Shown piece by piece: positions 21,210 to 29,700 of a stretch of DNA of 64,000 nt (positions are counted from its first letter, which is position 1; each line of letters starts with the position of its first letter). This DNA comes from CAIMUX01 sp964473865. Its GTDB lineage: Bacteria > Eisenbacteria > RBG-16-71-46 > CAIMUX01. The translations under genes and the position numbers were made by a program. Below the pieces are notes generated by a model. The model worked only from the letters and a program-made list of their open reading frames with translations. It searched no databases and was not told the origin of the DNA. The stretch spans positions 22,412-86,411 of the forward strand of contig CAYYQN010000018.1 of assembly GCA_964473865.1 (NCBI GenBank), read 5' to 3'.

Positions 21210-21743
21210 ATGAGACGCGCAGCTTTCCTCGCGATGCTGGGCGGCCTGCTGCTGGCGGCCGCCCTTCCTTCCCGGGCCTTCGTCCTGAGCAACGCAGGCT
21301 TGCGTGGGGGTCTGGTGGACCCGGACTTTCTGGATGGAACCGCGTTGATCGGAGGACACCTCGAGTTCGAGGAAAGGGGCTCGCATCTTCATCTCCAGCC
21401 GAATCTGCTCTACTGGAGCAGCGGTCGCTACGCCGACGTGAACACCAACCTTGATGTGTACTATCACTTCGGACCGGCCGCGGCCGCCGCCCCCTACCTC
21501 GGCGCGGGGCTCGGCATCCATTCGTTCCATGTCGCCACCGCTGGGCCGGTTCATGTCACCGTCTTTGACGTCACCGGACGTCGGGTACGCGATCTGGTGG
21601 CGGAGCGGCGCGAAGCTGGAAGTCAGATCGTGACCTGGAACGGACGGGACCATGGCGGTCGCATGGCCGAATCGGGAGTCTACTATGCGAGGGTTGAGGC
21701 GTCGGGCCAGGGGCAGACGATCAAGCTGATCCTGACGCACTGA
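21210..21743 (+). CDS. Chimera: truncated outer-membrane barrel fused to a FlgD-like sorting domain
   Basis: 177 residues. The ATG at 21210 follows GAGAGGTGTGCC. Signal peptide MRRAAFLAMLGGLLLAAALP (cleavage near SRAF). Residues ~24-105 resemble the neighbouring barrel (HLEFEERGSHLHLQPNLLYW, PYLGAGLGIHSFHV). The chain then switches abruptly to ATAGPVHVTVFDVTGRRVRD and continues as a FlgD-like domain (WNGRDHGG ... GVYYARVEA). The barrel lacks about its last half, and the FlgD-like part lacks its usual first strand (NPF...F.LP). The join therefore looks like an internal deletion between two genes. Whether it is functional is doubtful; the reading frame is intact. Confidence 0.65.
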   Translation: MRRAAFLAMLGGLLLAAALPSRAFVLSNAGLRGGLVDPDFLDGTALIGGHLEFEERGSHLHLQPNLLYWSSGRYADVNTNLDVYYHFGPAAAAAPYLGAGLGIHSFHVATAGPVHVTVFDVTGRRVRDLVAERREAGSQIVTWNGRDHGGRMAESGVYYARVEASGQGQTIKLILTH

Positions 21744-21926
21744 TTCCCAGTTCTGACCTTCTCCGAGCGGGAAGGTGGTGGAGTGATGGGTTCCACTACC
21801 TCTCCCGCTCTCTCTCTGACGCGATGCGAGGACGTCAGCCGCCGTTGAAGGGCCAGGCTCTCCAGCGCCAGGCTGGCGGGAGATCGGCAAGCGGCACGCG
21901 CCGCCGGCGCAGAATGGACTCTCTCG

Positions 21927-21959
21927 CGTAACGCCTCCGTAACACCCCCGGTCTATCAT
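21927..21959 (+). promoter_or_regulatory. GTAAC direct-repeat box and promoter of the PQQ/zincin gene
   Basis: CGTAAC at 21927-21932 and again at 21938-21943 (11-base period, one helical turn), then a ten-base gap and TATCAT (21954-21959) as a -10 element, 87 bases before the ATG. The box sits where a -35 would be, as in class II activation by OmpR/PhoB-family regulators. A matching arrangement is at 58895-58927. Confidence 0.5.
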
Positions 21960-22045
21960 CCGCCTGTGATCGTCAAGAGCGCGATCTCGCGGCCGATGCC
22001 GGGAACGGTTCACCGGAGGGTCGCCATCACGAAGGGAGGAGCACG

Positions 22046-25000
22046 ATGTCCGGTCGCTGCGCGCAAGTTCCGCGATTTGGTTCCAGGAGTCTATGGGCCT
22101 GTCTGCTGTGGCTCCTGCCCGTCCTGGTCTCTCTACCTCTGACGCATGCCGTCTGGGCCTCGCCTCCTCCGGCGCCGGATGCGCTCACCGAGAACTCGGC
22201 GGCGTCGTGGGACGCCTGGGCGTCCGAGGCGAGCGCCGAGGTCTACGATGACGAGACGTTTCTGCAGACCGGTTCCTCGTCGCTGCGCTACGAGACGAGC
22301 GGTTGCTACGACACGAGGCTGTGGACCCCTGGTACGCAGGATGCAGACTGGGACCTGACGGGCACGTCGGCTCTGAAGTTCTGGCTGTATGCGGAGAACT
22401 TCAACGGCGGGTTCCAGGGATTCTGGATCGATCTCTGCAACGACGCCGGCAACTACGTCGAGTACACGCCGACATACGACGTGACGGGGCCGGCGACCGG
22501 GAACTGGGCCCAGGTAAGCGTACCTCTGGCCGGGAGCGGGGAATGGACGCGGCAGCCTGTCGGCGTGCCGGACCCGGCGCACGTGCGGTACCTGGAGATT
22601 CACGCCGACACCTGGGAATGTGCCTTCCGTCTCTGGTTCGACGGCTTCACCTTCGCGGAACGGCCGCCGGCGATCTGGCCGATGCACGGACGTGACATGT
22701 GCCGCACCGGCCGTGCCGACTACACGGTGCCACCCGACCGGCTGAACGCCTCGTTCTTCGACGTGATCACCTGGCAAAAGCCCTCGCCCGGACCGTCGCA
22801 CGAAGGGTACTTCACCTCCTCGTCGATGATCTTCCATGACGGGGTGGGTCCGGTCGGCGAGGATGTCGTCGTTGCCGGCTATCACTGGCCCAAGGGAGTC
22901 CAGGCCATGGACCGGCACACGGGCCGGCTTCTCTGGGACGGCAATCCCGCCGGGGGCGAGACGATCGGCCGGACGACCCCCGCCTTCTCGAACGACGGCG
23001 CCACCGTCTATGTGGTCAACGACGCCACGGAGAGTGCGGAGTATCCCCAGGGCCATCCGTTCATGGCCTTTGCGACCGCGGTCGGCCCGTCATCGTATCG
23101 GCACAACGGAAGCGATGTGAACCCGGTCCACCTCGGCATGGGGCCGGCGGTGGTGGCGCCGGACGGGCGCGTCTTCCTGCATTCCTGGTATGACCGGCTA
23201 TATGCGGGCGCGGATGATGGCACGAGCCTCTACGAGGTCTGGGCAGCGGCGACGCAGACTCTCCCTTGCCTGGCGGAACCGGCTCTCTACCAGGACGGAC
23301 CGGATCTCCATGCGGTCATGGGCGGCGAAACAGGATACATCACCGCCTGGGACGGCGCCACCGGCGCCGAGCTATGGACGACGCCCACCGCGGGTTCCGC
23401 CCAGACGGCGCCCACGGTCGACCCGGCCAACGGAAACATCTACCTTCCGATCAGCGTCTGGGGCGACATCTACGTCACCGGCCTCGACAAGGACGGCAAC
23501 CCGCTCTGGGGAGAGGCCTCCTGGTTGGTCTATGACTATACGGAAGGAGTGAACAACGAGCAGCGCGCCAACGCGGCCGGATGCCTGAGCCACGACGGCT
23601 CGACCTATTACTTTCAGACCGAGAGCGCGGGCACCGACGGGATCCTCTTTGCCGTCAATACCGCGGATGGGTCGGTCAAGTGGCAATACGAGACCGGAGG
23701 CGACGGTTTCACCGACAGCGCGTCCTCGCCGATCGTGACGCGGAATGGAGTCATCATCGTCGGGAACAACGGCGGCGACGCGTACCTCGCGATTCTGGAC
23801 GACGGCACCGAGGGGATCCTCCTGGACTCGATCGACGTGAATCCCGACCATCATGAGAACGGGCACGCGCGGTGCGGCGCGACCCTCTCTCCGGATGGAC
23901 GGCTCTACATCCCGATGCGGACCTACTGGATCGCCGGCAATGGCGATGGGGACTTGCCCACGGCGCTGGTGGAGAATGTCTTTTCATCGTTCGATCTGAC
24001 CGCCGGCGCGGAGCCGCAGCCGCTTCCGCCGCCTCCCTGGCAGGCGGCAGTGGCCCTGAATCAATCCGTACGGGTCACCTGGGAAGCGACGCCGGATCCT
24101 GTGGGGTTGCTCGACCACTACGCGATCTACCGGGACATCCAGGCGTTCACCTCCGTTGAGGGGATGACACCGATCGGGATCGTGCCCGCGGGCAGCCCGA
24201 CCGAGTATCGGGACGATACCGTGGCCAACGGCACTTCCTATTTCTATGCGGTGACGTCGGTCCTGGGCGGAGGCGGGGAGACGAAGGCGGCGCCGGGCAT
24301 CGGACCGCGCACGCCGTACGACGAGACCGATCTGCAGGTGGTGTGCATCTCGCGGACTCCACGCTATCCGCGCTACGACGCGCAGTACACGGACTATGAG
24401 GTTACGGATCCGAACGGCTTCGGGCCCTACTTCTTCTCCGCCGCCACCGGTCTGGGCGGCGGTCAGGATGAGAACACTCAACGGTGGCCGGCCGTCGGGG
24501 ACCCGGTCACCTATACCGCGACAGTGCGCAACCGAGGCACCAACGCCTGGGCCGGAATCCTGGGGGCGACGTGGCAGGTCGATGGCGTGACGGTGGCGGC
24601 ACCCTCGCAGGCGGTCTCCCTCGAGTCCGGGGAAACCACCATCTTCTCGGTGGTGGTCAACTGGGACGGCGGCTCGCACGATGTCTCCATCACCCTCGAT
24701 GCGGCGGATGATCGCCCACAGAACAACCTGCTCTGCATCGATACCAGGTCGGTTGCCTTCTTGAGCTACATCGACCGCTCGCGGCTGGAGGAGTTCCGGG
24801 AAGAGACGGCGACCTATCCCGGGGCGGCGACCGACGACTTCATCGACTGGTTGAACCGGCACATGGCGCGCTTCAACCAGATGTTCGCGGAGGCCGGGTC
24901 CCAGAAGCGGGTCCACTTCGACGTGCTGGAGGTGCTGGACGATGCGGCCTCGAGTCCGGACGTGTCGCAGATCCTGTTTGCCATCTTCCCCTTCCGGTAC

Positions 25001-26515
25001 TACGTGGGCGAGGGGAGCCTGCGGTTGAGTGGATACTACGACACGGCCGAAGACATCGACTTCGGCCTGCTGCACGAGATGGGACACCAGCTCGGCTTGA
25101 TCGACATCTACCAGATCAACATGGGGCCCGACCAGAACCAGGTCACCCATGACGGCTACGCCGCGGTCCGCTGTCTGATGAACGGTTGCTCGCACTTCCT
25201 GTCCCCGCACAGCGCCCAGGCCATGAACCACTGGCTCGACACCGCCCACGGGTACTTCGGGCAGTACCTGTACTGCCTGCCGGATCATGTGAAGATGCGG
25301 TTTCTCGGTCACGGGGGCCAGTTGCTGTCGGGCGCGACCGTGACCGTCTACCAGAAGGTGGACCGGCCGGGGATCGGGACGGTGATCTCCGACCAGGTCA
25401 AGGCCCAGGGAATAACGGATGAGAACGGGGAATGGGTCTTGCCCAACGTCCCCATCGATCCCGGCATGGTGCCGCCGACCGGCTCCGGCGACGTCCTCCA
25501 CGACAACCCGTTTGGGTACGTGGCCGTGGTCGGCACGAACGGACTCCTGCTCCTGAAGGTCGAGAAGGACGGATTCCCGGACTTCTGCTGGCTGGACATC
25601 ACGGAGGTCAACGACGCGTACTGGGCCGGGCAGACCGGCACCGCAACCTTCGAGCGCGAGCTCACGCTGGGCGGACCGGTGCAAGGCTTCCCGCCGCAGG
25701 ACATGGCCGAGATGAATGCCGGCAGCTGGGCGCGGTGGTGCGCGGATGGGGAGATCGCGCTGGCCGACGACACCACGGAAAAGCAGGTCGGGGATGGCTC
25801 GGTCCGAATCGAGACCACCGGTGGATGGGACACCTACGTGCGCTATCCGGGGGACTGCCAGGCGCGGTGGGATCTGTCGGGCATCACTGCGATCCGGTGC
25901 TGGTTCTCTGCCGTGAATCCGAACGGCGGCTTCCAGGAATGCAGCCCCCGGATCCGATTGAAGGGGGCCAACGGCTTCCTCGAGTACCGGCCGACCTTCG
26001 ACATCCTGAACGACGCGATCGGGTACTGGGTGCAGTTCATCATCCCGGTGGAGGGAGATGAGACCTGGATCCGGACCGCTTACGGTGCGCCTTCGCTCTC
26101 GGAGATCAACTCGATCGAGATCCATGCGGACACCTGGGGCTATGGGTTCACGCTCTGGATGGACGGCGTCGGGTTCGAGTGGGACCCGGCTGCGGTGCCG
26201 GGGGAGACGGCCGATCTGCCCGTGCGGCTGGCCCTGGCGCAGAATCGGCCGAACCCGTTCCGGGGCTCTACGGAGATCCGGTTCGATCTGCCGCGGGCGG
26301 GCGAGACGCAGCTTCGGATCTTCGACGTGACGGGGCAGCTAGTGCGTGATCTCGTCTCCGGCCGCCGGCCGGCCGGCCATCACGCCGCCATCTGGGACGG
26401 GCGAGATGCGGCGGGCCGGCGCGTGGGCAGCGGGGTCTATCTGGTGCGCCTGCAGGCCGGGGGGCAGGTCCTCGATCGAAAGATGGTGCGGCAGGCCGGC
26501 GGGAGCGGCCGGTGA
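22046..26515 (+). CDS. Giant secreted protein: CBM-like - PQQ propeller - Fn3 - zincin - CBM-like - FlgD
   Basis: 1,489 residues. The ATG at 22046 follows AAGGGAGGAGCACG. The signal peptide ends near residue 39. Residues ~48-210 are a beta-sandwich, carbohydrate-binding-like module. It is repeated at ~1,225-1,390 with shared landmarks (SASW..W, WDL.G...ALKFW, NGGFQ, FLEYRPTFD, IEIHADTW). Residues ~215-650 form a PQQ-type beta-propeller (DGATVYVVNDAT, WDGATGAELWTT, NTADGSVKWQYET). Next come a fibronectin III domain (~675-760) and a CARDB-like domain (~815-905). A zincin site follows at HEMGHQLGLIDIY (H1010, E1011, H1014), as in M6-type proteases. The FlgD-like C-terminus (FDVTGQLVRDL ... WDGRDAAG ... 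GVYLVRL) suggests surface sorting. The substrate is unknown; the duplicated sandwich points to polysaccharide or matrix binding. Confidence 0.85.
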   Translation: MSGRCAQVPRFGSRSLWACLLWLLPVLVSLPLTHAVWASPPPAPDALTENSAASWDAWASEASAEVYDDETFLQTGSSSLRYETSGCYDTRLWTPGTQDADWDLTGTSALKFWLYAENFNGGFQGFWIDLCNDAGNYVEYTPTYDVTGPATGNWAQVSVPLAGSGEWTRQPVGVPDPAHVRYLEIHADTWECAFRLWFDGFTFAERPPAIWPMHGRDMCRTGRADYTVPPDRLNASFFDVITWQKPSPGPSHEGYFTSSSMIFHDGVGPVGEDVVVAGYHWPKGVQAMDRHTGRLLWDGNPAGGETIGRTTPAFSNDGATVYVVNDATESAEYPQGHPFMAFATAVGPSSYRHNGSDVNPVHLGMGPAVVAPDGRVFLHSWYDRLYAGADDGTSLYEVWAAATQTLPCLAEPALYQDGPDLHAVMGGETGYITAWDGATGAELWTTPTAGSAQTAPTVDPANGNIYLPISVWGDIYVTGLDKDGNPLWGEASWLVYDYTEGVNNEQRANAAGCLSHDGSTYYFQTESAGTDGILFAVNTADGSVKWQYETGGDGFTDSASSPIVTRNGVIIVGNNGGDAYLAILDDGTEGILLDSIDVNPDHHENGHARCGATLSPDGRLYIPMRTYWIAGNGDGDLPTALVENVFSSFDLTAGAEPQPLPPPPWQAAVALNQSVRVTWEATPDPVGLLDHYAIYRDIQAFTSVEGMTPIGIVPAGSPTEYRDDTVANGTSYFYAVTSVLGGGGETKAAPGIGPRTPYDETDLQVVCISRTPRYPRYDAQYTDYEVTDPNGFGPYFFSAATGLGGGQDENTQRWPAVGDPVTYTATVRNRGTNAWAGILGATWQVDGVTVAAPSQAVSLESGETTIFSVVVNWDGGSHDVSITLDAADDRPQNNLLCIDTRSVAFLSYIDRSRLEEFREETATYPGAATDDFIDWLNRHMARFNQMFAEAGSQKRVHFDVLEVLDDAASSPDVSQILFAIFPFRYYVGEGSLRLSGYYDTAEDIDFGLLHEMGHQLGLIDIYQINMGPDQNQVTHDGYAAVRCLMNGCSHFLSPHSAQAMNHWLDTAHGYFGQYLYCLPDHVKMRFLGHGGQLLSGATVTVYQKVDRPGIGTVISDQVKAQGITDENGEWVLPNVPIDPGMVPPTGSGDVLHDNPFGYVAVVGTNGLLLLKVEKDGFPDFCWLDITEVNDAYWAGQTGTATFERELTLGGPVQGFPPQDMAEMNAGSWARWCADGEIALADDTTEKQVGDGSVRIETTGGWDTYVRYPGDCQARWDLSGITAIRCWFSAVNPNGGFQECSPRIRLKGANGFLEYRPTFDILNDAIGYWVQFIIPVEGDETWIRTAYGAPSLSEINSIEIHADTWGYGFTLWMDGVGFEWDPAAVPGETADLPVRLALAQNRPNPFRGSTEIRFDLPRAGETQLRIFDVTGQLVRDLVSGRRPAGHHAAIWDGRDAAGRRVGSGVYLVRLQAGGQVLDRKMVRQAGGSGR

Positions 26516-26619
26516 CTTCCGGCCGCGGCGGGACTGGCATGGAACGGAGAGGGGATGACTGAGTTCCCGTCCCAAGCGGGGGGCGGCCGCGCGTGATAGT
26601 CCGGATGTCTTGACGAGTA

Positions 26620-26679
26620 ACCGGCCCCCGAGGAGCTGGCCGTCCCCGCAGAGAGGATGGCCCGACGACGGGGGCCGGT
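26620..26679. terminator. Inverted repeat between convergent genes
   Basis: ACCGGCCCCCG (26620-26630) is the exact reverse complement of CGGGGGCCGGT (26669-26679), with a 38-base loop, placed between the convergent 3' ends of the PQQ/zincin and C25 genes. It is probably a bidirectional terminator; no U-tract is present. Confidence 0.45.
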
Positions 26680-26703
26680 CCCGAGGGGAATGGCGGCTCC
26701 GTG

Positions 26704-29700
26704 TCACTTCAGCCGGAGCAGCTTCTCCACCCGATGATGGTTCTCGCTGTCCAGCCGGTAGAAGTAGATGCCCGAGGGCAGCCTCGCCCCGGAGTCGTCC
26801 CGTCCGTCCCACGCCAGGGTGTGCGGACCGGCCGCAACGGTTGTGTTCAGCAGCTGGCGAACCATCCTTCCGGCCGCGTCGAAGACCGCCAGCCGCGCCG
26901 GTCCCTCCCGATCCAGCGAGAAGGCCAGGGTGGTGTTCCCCGTGAACGGGTTGGGTCGGCCTGGCTCCAGTGCGAAGACCGATGATGGGGTGGGCGTCGC
27001 CACAACGCCCGTGAGTTCCGGAGTGAACACCTCGATCGAGAAGTCGTCGACGGCGGCCTCGACCAGGTTGGGCTGGACCAGGTCACAGGCCTGGAAGCGG
27101 AAGACTACCTGGCTGGTGAGGGTGATCACCGGGGTGAGATCGAAGACGCCCTCGCCCCACGCGGTCATGGCGTCGGGAATCCGCTCCAGCGCCACCCAGG
27201 TCGCGCCCCCGTCCGCGGAAACGTCCACCGCGAACTGATCATCAGAGGGCTCGCCGCCTTCACCCCAGAAGCGCCAGTAGCGAACCGCCGCCCAGGTTGC
27301 CGTGGAGAGATCGAAGACGGGGCTGCGGAGGGTCGTGCAGCCGGCGTCCACGTCGCCATCGCCGGGAGGGCCGCCGGCCGCACCGTTGCCGGTGACGAAG
27401 CACTTCACTCCGGGAGCCGGGGTGTGGTCGTCTTCGGGCTGGATCGGTTGCAGGCCATACCAGGTCCCGACCGGGTCGTCACGGATCCAGATGCCGGCTG
27501 TGGCATGGTCGCCGCTCATTCCGATCTGCCACCCCGGGGCTGCCGGATCCTCGCCGTTGTAAGCGTAGGCGAGTGTGGTGACGTAGAAGCTGTAGAAGGT
27601 GTCCGGGGCGCCGGCAGGGTCCAGCGATACCAGGCCCAGAGAGTCCTCGGCCCGGACGTAGTAGTCGATCTGATTTCCCTCGGAGACGCCGGGAATCGCC
27701 GCGTGCCAGACGCCGCCGTCGAGCGTCATCGGCAGCTGGACCCACACGCCGGAGTTCCGGCGGTAGCAGAGCACGACCGGGCCGAGGCCGCTGGGGTCAT
27801 AGACCGTCGCGTCTATCGCATAGGGTCCGGCGACGTCAGTGGTGGAGACGATGTCGGTCACGCCGGAGATCGTCGGCCCGGCGATGTCGTCGAGCTGGAA
27901 GTCCACCGTCGTGGTTTCGGCAGCCGTGATGAGAACGCCCGATATCGAGTCCGGGGCAAAACCGGCGAGGTTGCAGACCGCCGTGTAGGTTCCCGGCGGC
28001 ACGATGCCGCCGTAGGTGCCTTCCGGGCCGCTCGAGAATGTACGGCTGAAGCCGCGCAGCGTCACCACCGCGTCCGGCAACGGGTCGAGGTCGTGGGAGG
28101 CATTGCGCACCGTCCCCTGAATGCTGCCGGTCGGTTGAGCCGCGACCGGCGCGAACTTGATGGCGCGTCCGGCGACCAGGGGGGCCGCGCCCGCCGGGTA
28201 GTTGTTGAAGTAGGTGTAGGTGATGGCGTCGGTGTGATCCCAGTTCTGGATCCCGACGGTGGTGTAGCCGTCGAGGGCGTCGGTGAGGGCAACGGAGCTG
28301 TACTGGAAGATGATGATCCCGTCGCCGGAGGGCGTCTCGTAGTAGGCTGGGTCGAGGAGGATTGCCTGGGCGGTCACCGTCCCGCCGGTGACGTTGTGCA
28401 TGCGGCTCCATTCCACGATCCAGCGGTTGTTGGCCGCGTCGTACTTCTGGTAGACGTGGCCCGCCGGAGACCCCACTTCCTGTAGATCGTCCCAGAATGT
28501 GGCGATCAGGTTCTGCGGACAGCCGGCGCCGGGGAGGTACCAGTTCCGGTAGTCGGTCAGATAGGTGTCGCCCATGGCCAGCCAGCCGTTGGAGCAGATG
28601 GTCGCGCGCGTGAACTCGGTTCCGTAGAACCTGAACGGGAATGGCAAGTCCACCCCTCGCGACTTGTCCTGATAGTCGCCGTAGTCGCCCAACGCCACCT
28701 GGGTGCCGCTCCCTCCCTGGTTCGGGTCGATTTCGACCCAACTGTATTCCGGCGCCTCCGGGTAGGAGATGTCGGTGTTGTCAAAGGCGTAGTAGCCGTA
28801 GTGATCCGGCCCGAAAGGGTCGTCGCTGGTGCAGGCCCCGACCGTGAGCGCGAACTCGGTGGTGTCGACGGCGCCGCCGTTGAAGGTGGCAACCAGCCGG
28901 AACATGGCCAGATGCCCCTGATAGGCGCCGCCGTCCGCGCGAACCGTGAACCGATCGCCGGTGTTCTCGCTGGTACTCGCGATCGCGACCGATCCGAAGC
29001 TGCCGAAGCCGTCGAGAACGTTGACCCACGGGCTCAGCGACGTGAGGTCTCCCGTGACCGTGGTCGCATCGGCCCCACCGTTGTTGCGCAGGTTCACGCT
29101 CAACTCCAGGGTCTCGCCCGGATCGAGGATGCCGTTGCCGGCGTTGTAGAGCGTGGTCGACAAGGCCTTGAAGTCGGCCGATACCACCGGCACGTCGATC
29201 AGAGAGTGCCACTGGTCGGAGCCCGAGACCACGTCCAGGCCGAACCGGACGACGTGGCTGTCCGGCGCGGCGTAGCTGACCGTGAAGTCGTAGTCGCCGA
29301 TGCTCCAGGCACTGGCCCCGGAGGCGATGGTGCCGAATGGCTCACTGGCGCCGGCGATGGTCACGTAGGGGTCCTCGGTGGTCAGCGTGGCGGTGACGCT
29401 TCCCGCCGGCTGCGCGCCGAAGTTCTTGAGTTGCACCTTGAGTTGGATGGTCTCTCCGGGATTGACCACACCGTCACCGTTCCCCTGGCTGTCGCCGCTG
29501 TTGTCATCGTCCACGGTGGAGGCCTGGTAGCCGACGAAGAGATCGGCGGCCGCCACCGGGACGTCGGCCAGCACCGGCTGGCGATTGTGCTTGGTCACGG
29601 TGAGCTTCATGATCCCGGCGGTCGCGGCGTTGACCGGGAGCTCAACCTGTCCGGCGGCATCGGTGAGGCCGCTGCAGAACGTCTCCGCCCCCTTCCACAG

